Below are positions 16,389 to 23,300 of a stretch of DNA of 32,584 bases, piece after piece. This stretch comes from Candidatus Liptonbacteria bacterium (GTDB taxonomy: Bacteria; Patescibacteriota; Minisyncoccia; UBA6257; 2-01-FULL-56-20), in NCBI GenBank assembly GCA_016194445.1, contig JACQBP010000029.1, positions 1-32,584 of the forward strand, written 5' to 3'. Position 1 is the first letter of the stretch. Every line of letters begins with the position of its first letter. The notes beneath the pieces were generated by a model. That model saw nothing but the letters and a program-made list of their open reading frames with translations, ran no database searches and had not been told where the DNA came from. The position numbers and the translations under genes were made by a program.

Positions 16389-16394
16389 AGTATA
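16389..16394 (-). promoter_or_regulatory. -10 box of the pilB operon
   Basis: TATACT on the minus strand, 7 nt from the ATG of pilB. No clear -35. The spacing fits a leaderless transcript. Confidence 0.5.
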
Positions 16395-16828
16395 CTCTAA
16401 TCATGGAATACTACCCTAGCTAGCCCGCCTTGTGAAGTCTCGCCAGGCTTAGCCCAGATTTACCCCTACACCAAACGGGGGTTTGCGCCGTCAACACTAT
16501 CTTTTTTCGATCCCCTTTCCGGTGTGCGGGTTTACAAGCTAATCTAGCTTAAAACTGCTCCTTCCTTTTCTTCACAAGCCATCCCCAGCGCGATCGCTTG
16601 CCCAGCACCACAAGTAGGACACTTCCATCAGTTACGGTTTAGTTAGAAACTATGTTTTGACGTAAGTCTGGTGTAGAGTATATGGAGAGTATGAAGCCAT
16701 AACCCCGCTTGTGGTGCTGGGCTTGCCTATTCATAATTCATGTTTTAGAATAACCAAATACGTAGGAATTTCCCTGGGTCGAGGGGAAAAAACAAATCAT
16801 TATTAATTATCCATATCAACAAAAAAAT
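16395..16828. other. Intergenic region between pilB and the metalloprotease-like gene
   Basis: No gene found. It contains an inverted repeat (CTTGTGAAG at 16429-16437, CTTCACAAG at 16570-16578) enclosing about 130 nt, then a family B element (16601-16721), then an ATTCATAATTCAT tract (16730-16742) like the one inside holB, then a small hairpin (TTTCCC/GGGGAAA near 16769-16790). The 5' region of the downstream gene is AT-rich without an SD. Confidence 0.5.
16601..16721. repeat. Family B MITE-like element, copy 1
   Basis: Terminal inverted repeats CCCAGCACCACAAG (16601-16614) and CTTGTGGTGCTGGG (16708-16721), flanked on both sides by the direct repeat CTTG (16597-16600 and 16722-16725), as expected for a 4-bp target duplication. 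The interior (93 nt) has no ORF. The left 20 bases match copy 2 exactly. Confidence 0.82.
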
Positions 16829-17668
16829 ATGTTTAAATTTTCTCGCTTGGGTAAGCTTGTAATCGTAGCCGCCCTGTTGTCCGTCGGCGTATTTGCGAGC
16901 GTCGCCTACGCGACCCACTCGTGGGGTCCTTACCACTGGGCCCGTACGTCCAATCCCTTCACGGTGAAGCTCGGCGATAATGTCTCCTCCGCGTGGGACT
17001 CATATCTCGCGACCGCTTCGACTGACTGGAGCGTCTCTTCCGTCCTCGACACCACCGTCGTGGCTGGTAACGCCGGTAGTAATCTTAGACGGTGTCGAGC
17101 AACCAACGGCCGCGTGGAAGTCTGCAATACTACCTATGGCAACACTGGCTGGCTCGGCGTCGCCTCGATTTGGGTCGATAGCTCCAATCACATCACCCAA
17201 GGCACGGTGAAGTTAAACGACACCTACTTCAACACTGCCACTTACAACACCCCCGATTGGAGACAGTTCGTGACTTGTCAAGAAGTGGGTCACACTTTCG
17301 GACTTGACCATCAGGATACCAACTTCTCGAATACCAACCTCGGCACTTGCATGGACTACACCAATGATCCAAGTGGTACGGCTGGTACGAACGGCACTCT
17401 GAACAACGAACATCCCAATCAGCACGACTACGACGAACTCGCAATCATCTACAACCACCTCGATAGCTACACCACCCTCGCCGCCTTACTGCCTCCGGCT
17501 CCAGCTGGACCAGGCAAGAGCGGACGTGCAGACACAGACCTCTCCGATCCCGGCGAGTGGGGCACAATCCTCCGACATGATGGCAAGGGTCATCCTTCGC
17601 TCTACGGCCGCGACTTGGGCCACGGTGAAAAAGTCTTCACCTTCGTCTTCTGGGCCAACGAAAAATAA
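16829..17668 (+). CDS. Secreted matrixin-like metalloprotease homologue with QExxH site
   Basis: 279 residues. Residues 1-28 are a signal peptide (KFSRLGKLVIVAALLSVGVFASVAYA) with a likely cut AYA/THSW. The mature protein carries TCQEVGHTFGLDHQD: the zinc motif HExxHxxGxxH is recognisable, with Glu152, His155, Gly158 and His161 kept, but the first His is Gln151. A Met that could be the Met-turn follows (GTCMDYTNDP). The C-terminal part (SGRADTDLSDPGEW ... GEKVFTFVFW) is not recognised. The overall match is to M10/matrixin-like exported peptidases. Activity with one His ligand replaced is uncertain; it may bind zinc differently, or be a binding protein. It is the only plus-strand gene between pbpC and murA, with no SD, and ends at a shared terminator. 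Confidence 0.75.
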   Translation: MFKFSRLGKLVIVAALLSVGVFASVAYATHSWGPYHWARTSNPFTVKLGDNVSSAWDSYLATASTDWSVSSVLDTTVVAGNAGSNLRRCRATNGRVEVCNTTYGNTGWLGVASIWVDSSNHITQGTVKLNDTYFNTATYNTPDWRQFVTCQEVGHTFGLDHQDTNFSNTNLGTCMDYTNDPSGTAGTNGTLNNEHPNQHDYDELAIIYNHLDSYTTLAALLPPAPAGPGKSGRADTDLSDPGEWGTILRHDGKGHPSLYGRDLGHGEKVFTFVFWANEK

Positions 17669-17687
17669 CCCTGAAAAGCCTGAATTC

Positions 17688-17722
17688 AAAAACCGCCCCG
17701 AGCTCGTCGAAGGGCGGTTTTT
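17688..17722. terminator. Bidirectional terminator between the metalloprotease-like gene and typA
   Basis: Stem AAAAACCGCCC (17688-17698) with GGGCGGTTTTT (17712-17722), giving a T-run in both directions for the two convergent genes. Confidence 0.88.
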
Positions 17723-17747
17723 GATTGGATCAATCATTCTTCCACAC

Positions 17748-18533
17748 TTAACTCACTCGGCGTTTGGCTACCTTTCTTTCGTTTTCCGTTAGATACATTT
17801 TTCGAATGCGAACGCTCTTCGGCGTTACCTCCACCATCTCATCGTCGCCGATATACGCAAGCGCGTCTTCCAAAGTTAGCTCGAGCGGCACTTCCAGTTG
17901 ATCGGCCAGTCCTTCATTTTTCGCGCGGAAATTGTTGAGTTGTTTGGTCTTGCAAACATTCACCCCAATGTCCCCCGCTTTCGCGTTTTGCCCCACCACC
18001 ATCCCTTCGTAAATCTGCACCCCGTCCCCAATAAAAAGTTTGCCTCTCCCTTGCGCTCCGACCAGTCCGTAGTTATTTGAAACTCCCGTTTCAACCGCCA
18101 CAAGTGATCCGTGTGTCGTGAGTCCAATCTCGCCCTTATATTCCTCGTAACCTAAAAAAATGCTGTTCATAATAGCAGTGCCCTTAGTATTAGTCAAAAA
18201 ATCTCCCCGCGAACCGATGAGTGCTCGCATCGGCGCCACAAAATCCATATACACGTGTGCCTGATCCACGTGCATATCTTTCATCGTCGCGGCCCGCTTG
18301 CCCATCATTTCAATAATAACCCCCGAATACTTCTCCGGCGCTTCGATGGATGTGAGCTCCATCGGCTCCATTTTTTTATTGTTGATTTCTTTAAAAATCA
18401 CCTGCGGCTTCGAAACTTCAATCTCGTAACCCTCCCGCCTCATTTTTTCAATCAAAATGGCCAAATGAAGTTCTCCTCTTCCGGCTAAAACCCACCGATC
18501 GGCCGCCTCGGTTGAAATAATTTTGAGCGCCAC
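17748..18533 (-). CDS. typA: TypA fragment 3: C-terminal domains
   Basis: 261 codons from a GTG. It covers the EF-G domain V-like part (GRGELHLAILIEKMRREG) and the TypA-specific C-terminal domain through VEVTPKSVRIRKMYLTENERK, which is the full expected end. Homology begins a codon upstream of the GTG (Asp-Val-Ala-Leu-Lys), so this is the interior of a longer gene and not a separate protein. It overlaps fragment 2 by 49 nt in another frame. Confidence 0.75.
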   Translation of the reverse strand: MALKIISTEAADRWVLAGRGELHLAILIEKMRREGYEIEVSKPQVIFKEINNKKMEPMELTSIEAPEKYSGVIIEMMGKRAATMKDMHVDQAHVYMDFVAPMRALIGSRGDFLTNTKGTAIMNSIFLGYEEYKGEIGLTTHGSLVAVETGVSNNYGLVGAQGRGKLFIGDGVQIYEGMVVGQNAKAGDIGVNVCKTKQLNNFRAKNEGLADQLEVPLELTLEDALAYIGDDEMVEVTPKSVRIRKMYLTENERKVAKRRVS

Positions 18534-18838
18534 ATCATGGTCGGCTCATCAATCTCAATAATTGGCAGAGCCACTGGATTTTTTGCATCCGCAATCGTCT
18601 CGCCGATTGAAATGTCCGGAATCCCAGCCACCGCCAAAATGTCTCCCGGAGAAACTTCTTCGACATCTACCCGGCTCAACCCTTCGAAAATCATGATTGA
18701 ACTTATTTCTCCTTTTTTCACTTCGCCCGCGCGATTAATGTGGGCCACCTGCATCCCTCTCTTTAAAGTGCCTGAATACAGCCGTCCCACCGCCAACTTT
18801 CCTTTATAGTTATCGTAAGTCAGGTTTACGGTGAGCAT
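18485..18838 (-). CDS. typA: TypA fragment 2: beta-barrel domain II
   Basis: 117 codons from an internal ATG. Homology actually begins upstream near 18890 ([19 protein letters not shown]), so the ATG is not a natural start. It holds the translation-factor domain II sequence LTYDNYKGKLAVGRLYSGTLKRG and DILAVAGIPDISIGETIAD. The last 12 or so residues after EIDEPTM are out-of-frame readthrough, not TypA. Confidence 0.72.
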   Translation of the reverse strand: MLTVNLTYDNYKGKLAVGRLYSGTLKRGMQVAHINRAGEVKKGEISSIMIFEGLSRVDVEEVSPGDILAVAGIPDISIGETIADAKNPVALPIIEIDEPTMMWRSKLFQPRRPIGGF

Positions 18839-18893
18839 CTGCAGCGGTTTTGTTTCGTCAATCGTGGGCGCCGAAAAATAGCTGACAATCTTT

Positions 18894-19379
18894 TCAAAAA
18901 TCGGCTCGATATTTACTCACCCCGAGCTCCAGGAATAAATCATACATGGCGTTTAAAACCCACTCCGGCCGCGCGTGCGGTTTGTCGATTTTATTAATCA
19001 CCAAAATAATTTTATGCCCGGCTTGTATGGCTTTTCTAAGCACAAACTTAGTCTGCGGCATCGGCCCCTCTTTGGCGTCCACCAATATCAAAACCCCGTC
19101 CACCATCCTCATAATCCGCTCCACCTCGCCGCCAAAATCCGCGTGGCCAGGCGTGTCCACGATATTGATTTTATAATCCTTGTAATGAATCGAAGCGTTT
19201 TTAGAAAAAATCGTAATTCCCCGCTCTCTTTCAAGATCGTTCGAATCCATAATGAGTTCCTTCAAACCGTCGGACTTAATTTTAAAATTTTCCGACTGCT
19301 TCAAAAGCGCATCAACCAGTGTGGTCTTGCCGTGGTCAACGTGCGCGATTATAGCGATGTTACGAAGTTCTTGTTTCAT
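18894..19379 (-). CDS. typA: TypA fragment 1: GTPase domain without G5
   Basis: Contains G1 AHVDHGKTT, switch [19 protein letters not shown]3 [14 protein letters not shown] and G4 [13 protein letters not shown]. It ends in seven out-of-frame residues (KYRADF region) just before where G5 should be. Without G5 and the following domains it should not work as TypA. Confidence 0.75.
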   Translation of the reverse strand: MKQELRNIAIIAHVDHGKTTLVDALLKQSENFKIKSDGLKELIMDSNDLERERGITIFSKNASIHYKDYKINIVDTPGHADFGGEVERIMRMVDGVLILVDAKEGPMPQTKFVLRKAIQAGHKIILVINKIDKPHARPEWVLNAMYDLFLELGVSKYRADF

Positions 19380-19393
19380 ATTTAGCAACTTGG

Positions 19394-19458
19394 CCCCGTA
19401 CTGAATTTCGACTATTTTTAAGCTATGTTTTCAAGCTGTCGAAATTCTAGTATCGGGG
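19394..19458. repeat. Family A hairpin, copy 1 (upstream of typA)
   Basis: 65-bp imperfect palindrome. CCCCGTACTGAATTTCGAC pairs with GTCGAAATTCTAGTATCGGGG, leaving extra bases on the 3' arm at the same two places as the other copies. The apex contains AGCT repeats. It lies 14 nt from the typA ATG. Confidence 0.8.
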
Positions 19459-19497
19459 TATTACGTAGTTCCATATTTTTTGATAAATAAAAAGGCC

Positions 19498-19575
19498 CGA
19501 TTAGAATTTCGCGCCAAGTAGTCGCGGCGCAGAAATTCAATCGTCCCGAGAAGCGCCAGCGACGAGGGACTACTT
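19498..19575. repeat. Hairpin with two mutually exclusive folds, downstream of the helicase gene
   Basis: Fold one pairs CGATT, GAATTTC and GCGCC (19498-19515) with GGCGC, GAAATTC and AATCG (19526-19543). Fold two pairs AAGTA, GTCGC and GGCGC (19516-19530) with GCGCC, GCGAC and TACTT (19553-19575). The arms overlap, so only one can form at a time. It sits 45 nt after the helicase stop, with no T-run. Confidence 0.55.
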
Positions 19576-19620
19576 AAGCTCAAACATAATAAAACAAATC
19601 ACCACAAATAGCAATAAGAC

Positions 19621-20943
19621 CTATCTATACCCACCATAACCCCTAGATCTTTGACTACGACCTCGAAATCCTCCTTGTCTCGGTTTGCGACTTGAAAAAC
19701 TTCCACCCGATCCGGCTGGTCTAGAAGAAGGATGGGTTCGCCGATCACTTTGGCCTTGTGGTCGAGAATGAAAACCTCTCCTCGGTCCTCTCGGAAAATC
19801 TTCCGTCGGCTGAATCTCCACTCTTGGCAAAGATTCTGGCAACTTTGCGAGCGGGATAGTTTTTTTGATCAATCTCTCAATCAATTGTAAATCGCGCCTC
19901 TGATCCGGTGTGGCAAAAGAAATCGCGTGTCCCGACGCCCCGGCTCGCCCCGTCCGGCCGATGCGATGCACATAATCCTCGGCTTGGTCCGGCAAATCGT
20001 AATTGATAACCAGTTCAATCCCCGTCACGTCAATCCCACGTGCGGCAATGTCGGTCGCGACGAGCACTCGGTATCTCCCATTTCTGAAACCTAGGAGCGC
20101 TTCCTGTCTTTGATTTAAGGATCGGTTCGAATGAATTTCGTTCGCCGTGTGTCCAAACGCTCGCACGTCCCGCGCCACTTTCTTGGCCGCAAACTTTGTT
20201 CGCGTAAATATCAAAACCGACCCTCGGTAGTCGGCCAGAAGTTTATTTAAAAGCGGTAATTTTTGATTTCTCCCGACCACAAAAACTTCGTGCGTCACGT
20301 TCGCCGCCGCCGTCCCTTGGGGAGCAATTTCAATTTGCACCGGCAACTTCATAAACATCCGCGCCATCTTCATAATTTCGGGCGGCATCGTCGCCGAAAA
20401 AAGCATGGTTTGTCTCTCGGTTGGCACAAAACTTAAAATTCTTCTAAGCTGCGGCGCAAAACCCATATCGAGCATCCGGTCCGCTTCGTCGAGCACCAAA
20501 ACTTTAACACCCGAAAGCGTGAGCGTCTTCTGTTCTAAATGATCGTTGATTCTTCCGGGTGTGCCAATGATTATCTCCGCTCGCCTTCTGATCTCCGCCA
20601 CCTGCCGCCCCATCGGCGCCCCGCCAATCAAGAGTGCCGTTTTTATACCCAAAGTCCCGCCCACCATCGCAATCGCATCCCTCACTTGTACCGCGAGTTC
20701 CCGGGTTGGCAAAACGATGAGTCCCATTCCCCGGTTTTGCAAAATTCGCTGAATCATCGGCACCCCAAAAGCCAGGGTCTTCCCCGTTCCTGTTTGAGCA
20801 ATCCCCACTAAATCTTTACCCTCAAGCGCGATCGGAATCGATCGAGATTGAATCGGCGTTGGTGTTTTAAAACCAAATTTATTAATCACCGCCAAAACAT
20901 TCGGCGCGATCCCCAAACCATAAAAACCGGAGTTCTGCTGCAT
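19621..20943 (-). CDS. rhlE: DEAD-box RNA helicase, RhlE-like
   Basis: 440 residues. ATP-dependent RNA unwinding. Motifs in order: Q motif FGFKTPTPIQ, motif I AQTGTGKT, Ia PTRELAVQ, Ib TPGR, II DEAD (VLDEADRMLDMGF), III SAT, IV-like VLIFTRTK, V ATDIAARGID and VI HRIGRTGRAG. The C-terminal 60 residues are Arg/Gly/Ser-rich (RGPRRGFHSRPQG ... GGYR), an RNA-binding tail typical of RhlE/DeaD-type helicases in small genomes. AAGG lies about 9 nt before the ATG, a weak SD. It could aid ribosome assembly or cold adaptation; the substrate cannot be read from the sequence. Confidence 0.92.
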   Translation of the reverse strand: MQQNSGFYGLGIAPNVLAVINKFGFKTPTPIQSRSIPIALEGKDLVGIAQTGTGKTLAFGVPMIQRILQNRGMGLIVLPTRELAVQVRDAIAMVGGTLGIKTALLIGGAPMGRQVAEIRRRAEIIIGTPGRINDHLEQKTLTLSGVKVLVLDEADRMLDMGFAPQLRRILSFVPTERQTMLFSATMPPEIMKMARMFMKLPVQIEIAPQGTAAANVTHEVFVVGRNQKLPLLNKLLADYRGSVLIFTRTKFAAKKVARDVRAFGHTANEIHSNRSLNQRQEALLGFRNGRYRVLVATDIAARGIDVTGIELVINYDLPDQAEDYVHRIGRTGRAGASGHAISFATPDQRRDLQLIERLIKKTIPLAKLPESLPRVEIQPTEDFPRGPRRGFHSRPQGQSDRRTHPSSRPAGSGGSFSSRKPRQGGFRGRSQRSRGYGGYR

Positions 20944-21006
20944 TTAAACTAACCTTAACACAAAAACCCTTGAAGCCCTATTTAAATTTCCTTAATTTCT
21001 TAATCA

Positions 21007-21483
21007 CTACTCCACAATCAAGCTTCCCTTCATTCCATTCGCCCTGTGCTGTCCAACCGAGCAGTAATACTCAAAAGTCCCAACCCTATTCGCCACAAAC
21101 TGAACCGTCTCTTCTTGACCACCATCCAGTATCTTTGTGCCCGCCTTGAATTCATCCACTTTCCAATCGTGCTTGCCACCTTCGTTTTTGAAAGTTAACT
21201 TAATTGTTTCTCCTTTTCTAACCCGAATCTCATTGACCGAAAACTTAAAATTAGTGCCAACCACAGTCAATTCTCTAATCACCTCTTTTTCCACCACGTT
21301 CCCGGCTCCTTTGATTGGCATACCCGCCTCAACCGGCGTTCCTCCGCCGGGCGAAGTAATATCGCTTGAGGTCTGTGCCGGCTGATTCTCGGTTACGGCT
21401 GGCGTCCCGCCTTTACTTAAAAACAAATACCCTCCAACCAAAACCACTACAATGGCCAATACAATCACCCAATTTTTATTCAT
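21007..21483 (-). CDS. Membrane-anchored cupredoxin (type 1 copper protein)
   Basis: 158 residues. An N-terminal helix (about 5-22) anchors the protein, a Thr/Pro/Gly-rich linker follows, and residues 68-158 form a plastocyanin/azurin-type domain. Copper ligands are visible: His105 (GGKHDW) and the loop Cys141-x4-His146-x4-Met151 (YYCSVGQHRANGMKG). The domain resembles cupredoxins of the nitrosocyanin/plastocyanin superfamily, which carry electrons outside the membrane; the partner is unknown. It follows the dsbA-vkor pair in the same direction but has its own promoter. AAAGG lies 12 nt before the ATG. Confidence 0.87.
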   Translation of the reverse strand: MNKNWVIVLAIVVVLVGGYLFLSKGGTPAVTENQPAQTSSDITSPGGGTPVEAGMPIKGAGNVVEKEVIRELTVVGTNFKFSVNEIRVRKGETIKLTFKNEGGKHDWKVDEFKAGTKILDGGQEETVQFVANRVGTFEYYCSVGQHRANGMKGSLIVE

Positions 21484-21524
21484 ATTTTTTTGATACCTTT
21501 GTCGACTTGTTAGTAATTACTACA

Positions 21525-21553
21525 AGTATAGTTAGAACTTATTTCACTGTCTA
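21525..21553 (-). promoter_or_regulatory. Cupredoxin promoter abutting a family B element
   Basis: TAGACA (21548-21553), a 17-nt spacer and TATACT (21525-21530) on the minus strand. The -35 ends exactly where the family B copy 2 terminal repeat begins (21554). Confidence 0.72.
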
Positions 21554-21682
21554 CCCAGCACCACAAGTAGGACATTTCTCTGTCAAAAACATTTTAACGA
21601 GTCATTATAGTTTAACTGTGTTCAGTATTGAGTTGGATATATAAAAAAATTATGGAGCTAAAATCCTATTTGTGGTGCTGGG
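21554..21682. repeat. Family B MITE-like element, copy 2
   Basis: 129 bp. Left end CCCAGCACCACAAGTAGGAC is identical to copy 1; right end TCCTATTTGTGGTGCTGGG is complementary with one mismatch over 18 bp. The flanks TCTA (21550-21553) and TCCA (21683-21686) agree at three of four bases, a decayed target duplication. Its right 33 bp encode the end of the VKOR protein and its stop. Confidence 0.8.
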
Positions 21683-22123
21683 TCCATCCAGCCCACTATC
21701 TCGCTTACTTTTCAAAACCAAAATTCCTAATACAAAAAGCGTGGTTGACGTGAGCGCCGAAAAAACACAATAAAGGCAAATCGCCCTGATCACCAAAACT
21801 TGCAGGAAAAGAAACCAGAGCGCCGCCAAAAACCCAATTCCGCTTAGATAACCAACCCAAAATAAAAACCTTTCCTTCTTTCGCTCTAAAACTAAAACGG
21901 AAAGCAAAAAAATAGTTAAATAATAAATACTCCCCAAGAGTGCCACCGGTACCCCAAAGATCGTGGCGTAACGACTCGTGGTCACTTTTTCACAACCCGC
22001 CACAATTGTGCAAGGCGGCGTCACTCCGCGGTAGTGCTCCACCGCCAAATAAGTCGCGTCCAAAAAACCCAAAAAACTGATGATGAGAAAAGTGATCGCT
22101 AATCTCTTATGGTTTAGTGCCAT
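21650..22123 (-). CDS. VKOR-family quinone-linked thiol oxidoreductase
   Basis: 157 residues with four or five membrane helices. The active-site pair CLYC is at 116-119, and the loop cysteines Cys38 and Cys44 (PPCTIVAGCEKV) match the shuttle pair of the vitamin K epoxide reductase family. In bacteria lacking DsbB this protein reoxidises DsbA and passes electrons to quinone. Its ATG lies 17 nt inside the end of the dsbA-like gene, so the two are coupled. The final residues (about GPSTTNRILAP) and the stop come from the inserted family B element, so the native C-terminus has been replaced, beyond the last helix. Confidence 0.88.
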   Translation of the reverse strand: MALNHKRLAITFLIISFLGFLDATYLAVEHYRGVTPPCTIVAGCEKVTTSRYATIFGVPVALLGSIYYLTIFLLSVLVLERKKERFLFWVGYLSGIGFLAALWFLFLQVLVIRAICLYCVFSALTSTTLFVLGILVLKSKRDSGLDGPSTTNRILAP

Positions 22124-22808
22124 TGGCTGTCGCGCTGGGAACCTTGCTTAAAATCAAATTCTTGAATTCGTCGTAACTGGCTGGGTTTTGAATTTTTTCG
22201 CCATTCAGGTAAAAAGATGGCGTCCCATTAATCCCAGCTTTCACTCCGCCGTCAAAATCCTTCTGAACCTTAGCGGCTATCTCTCTGGCGTTCCGATCTT
22301 TTTCAAACTGTGCCCTGTCTAAACCAAAACTCGCCGCCGCATCAGCAAATCTTTCTTTGGCGTTCGAGGTTTCCGCCCAAAGTTCTTGATTTTTATAAAG
22401 CCAATCGTGCATCTCCCAAAACTTGTTCTGTTTCCCCGCCGCCTCCGCCGCTTCTGCCGCCGCCTCCGCGTTCTTATGAATTTCTCGGAGTGGGAACTGA
22501 CGGTAAACAAAAGAAAATTTATCTCCCAAATCTTTAATCAACTTTTCAACCATCGGATAATAAGCGCCGCAAGCTGGACACTGATAATCACCGTATTCCA
22601 GAAGCTCCACTTTAGCCTCGACATTCCCCTTCTTCCAATCGCCGACTGAAACCGGATCGGCCAAAAGCGTTGCCCCGCCCTTGCCGCCACCACCGCTGCC
22701 GCTATAACTCGCCATCGCCCAAATCGAAAGAATCACCAAAGCAAAAATACCAGTCCAAATCGCCACCGAAGCCGCTCCGCCATTCCGCTTTAAAATAATA
22801 GTTTTCAT
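22107..22808 (-). CDS. Membrane-anchored DsbA-like thiol oxidase
   Basis: 233 residues. One N-terminal helix (about 15-34), a Gly-rich linker, then a thioredoxin fold with an inserted helical domain. The active site is CPAC (77-80) in EYGDYQCPACGAYYP and the cis-Pro loop is GTPSFYLNG (Thr196-Pro197). It matches the DsbA/DsbG family (Thioredoxin_4 type) that introduces disulfides into exported proteins. With VKOR it forms a two-gene redox operon. Likely clients include the Cys-containing pilins and other secreted proteins nearby (inference). No SD is present; a -10 (TACACT) ends 9 nt before the ATG. Confidence 0.9.
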   Translation of the reverse strand: MKTIILKRNGGAASVAIWTGIFALVILSIWAMASYSGSGGGGKGGATLLADPVSVGDWKKGNVEAKVELLEYGDYQCPACGAYYPMVEKLIKDLGDKFSFVYRQFPLREIHKNAEAAAEAAEAAGKQNKFWEMHDWLYKNQELWAETSNAKERFADAAASFGLDRAQFEKDRNAREIAAKVQKDFDGGVKAGINGTPSFYLNGEKIQNPASYDEFKNLILSKVPSATANGTKP

Positions 22809-22817
22809 ATGTGATTT

Positions 22818-22845
22818 AGTGTATCAAAACAAAAAATAAAATCAA
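22818..22845 (-). promoter_or_regulatory. dsbA-vkor promoter abutting a family B element
   Basis: TTGATT (22840-22845), a 16-nt spacer and TACACT (22818-22823) on the minus strand. The -35 contains the flanking TCAA repeat and ends exactly at the family B copy 3 terminus (22846). The 5' leader would be only 2-3 nt. Confidence 0.62.
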
Positions 22846-22973
22846 CCCGGTACTACAATTTCGATAAGGTAGGTCCCCGTTTAATAGAGATACTATCAAA
22901 CCTGTAGTTTCGAGTAGATTTTGCGTTCATAAAAAGCGTTGAAATAGGAAATGATCGAAGTTGTAGTACCGGG
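22846..22973. repeat. Family B MITE-like element, copy 3 (diverged)
   Basis: 128 bp. CCCGGTACTACAATTTCGAT pairs with ATCGAAGTTGTAGTACCGGG with one mismatch. The ends follow the same CCCRGYACYACAA pattern as copies 1 and 2, and changes on one arm are matched on the other. It is flanked by a perfect TCAA direct repeat (22842-22845 and 22974-22977). Confidence 0.8.
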
Positions 22974-23030
22974 TCAACCCCTTTTCCTCCCCCCTCTCAC
23001 CCTAAATGTGATGCGGTTTTTAAGAGGGGC

Positions 23031-23290
23031 GTGGAAATTTAACTTTTGAAACCATAAGTGAGAGACGAGCACACTTTACACTCCGTTTACGTGAGACCAG
23101 ATTGGCTTTCGAGAAGCTCTCGCAGACACCAAAAGCTGGGTATCCCTCCGCCGGCCGGCGGAGGGATTTTTGGTGTCGAGAGCGCAGGCGGGCAATCGCC
23201 GCTGGAGCGATCGAACCGCCGGTTCGAGAAAGCCAACCTGGTCGAACTTTTATTACGACCGAAACGGGTTGAAAAAAATTAAATTTCCAC
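23031..23290. repeat. Family C multi-hairpin element, copy 1 (3' of rseP)
   Basis: Terminal inverted repeats GTGGAAATTTAA (23031-23042) and TTAAATTTCCAC (23279-23290). Inside is the family signature GAAACCATAAGTGAGAG, with GAAACGGGTTGA near the gene side. Nested stems include GACCAG.TTGGCTTTC with GAAAGCCAA.CTGGTC, GACACC with GGTGTC, the palindrome CCCTCCGCCGGCCGGCGGAG (about 23143-23164), and CGAACCGCCGGTTCG. It ends 10 nt from the rseP stop. No ORF of interest. Confidence 0.8.
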
Positions 23291-23300
23291 AACCAAATCC

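Larger units (their letters stand above)
17748..19379 (-). pseudogene. typA: typA/bipA, broken by two internal deletions with frameshifts
   Basis: Three consecutive reading frames together cover most of the ribosome-associated GTPase TypA/BipA. The natural start is the ATG at 19379 ([20 protein letters not shown]). Two conserved blocks are missing. After DLFLELGV the text jumps to [15 protein letters not shown], losing about 30-40 residues that normally hold the G5 motif (YASA). After EIDEPTM it jumps to DVALKIISTEAADRW, losing a similar length (normally the SMFFCVNTSPF to QILDRLNKEL region). Each junction changes frame. Apart from the gaps the protein is well conserved to its expected C-terminus, so the breakage is either recent or an assembly error. 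A family A hairpin lies 14 nt before the start. Confidence 0.85.

Noticed and set aside
16601-22973. Family B elements as integron attC sites
   Set aside because: No GTTRRRY/RYYYAAC core sites and no integron integrase; 4-bp duplications and terminal CCC ends fit transposition better.
23020-23292. 90-codon minus-strand frame between rseP and the dsbA promoter
   Set aside because: It coincides with the family C element; the apparent protein is the translation of nested hairpins.
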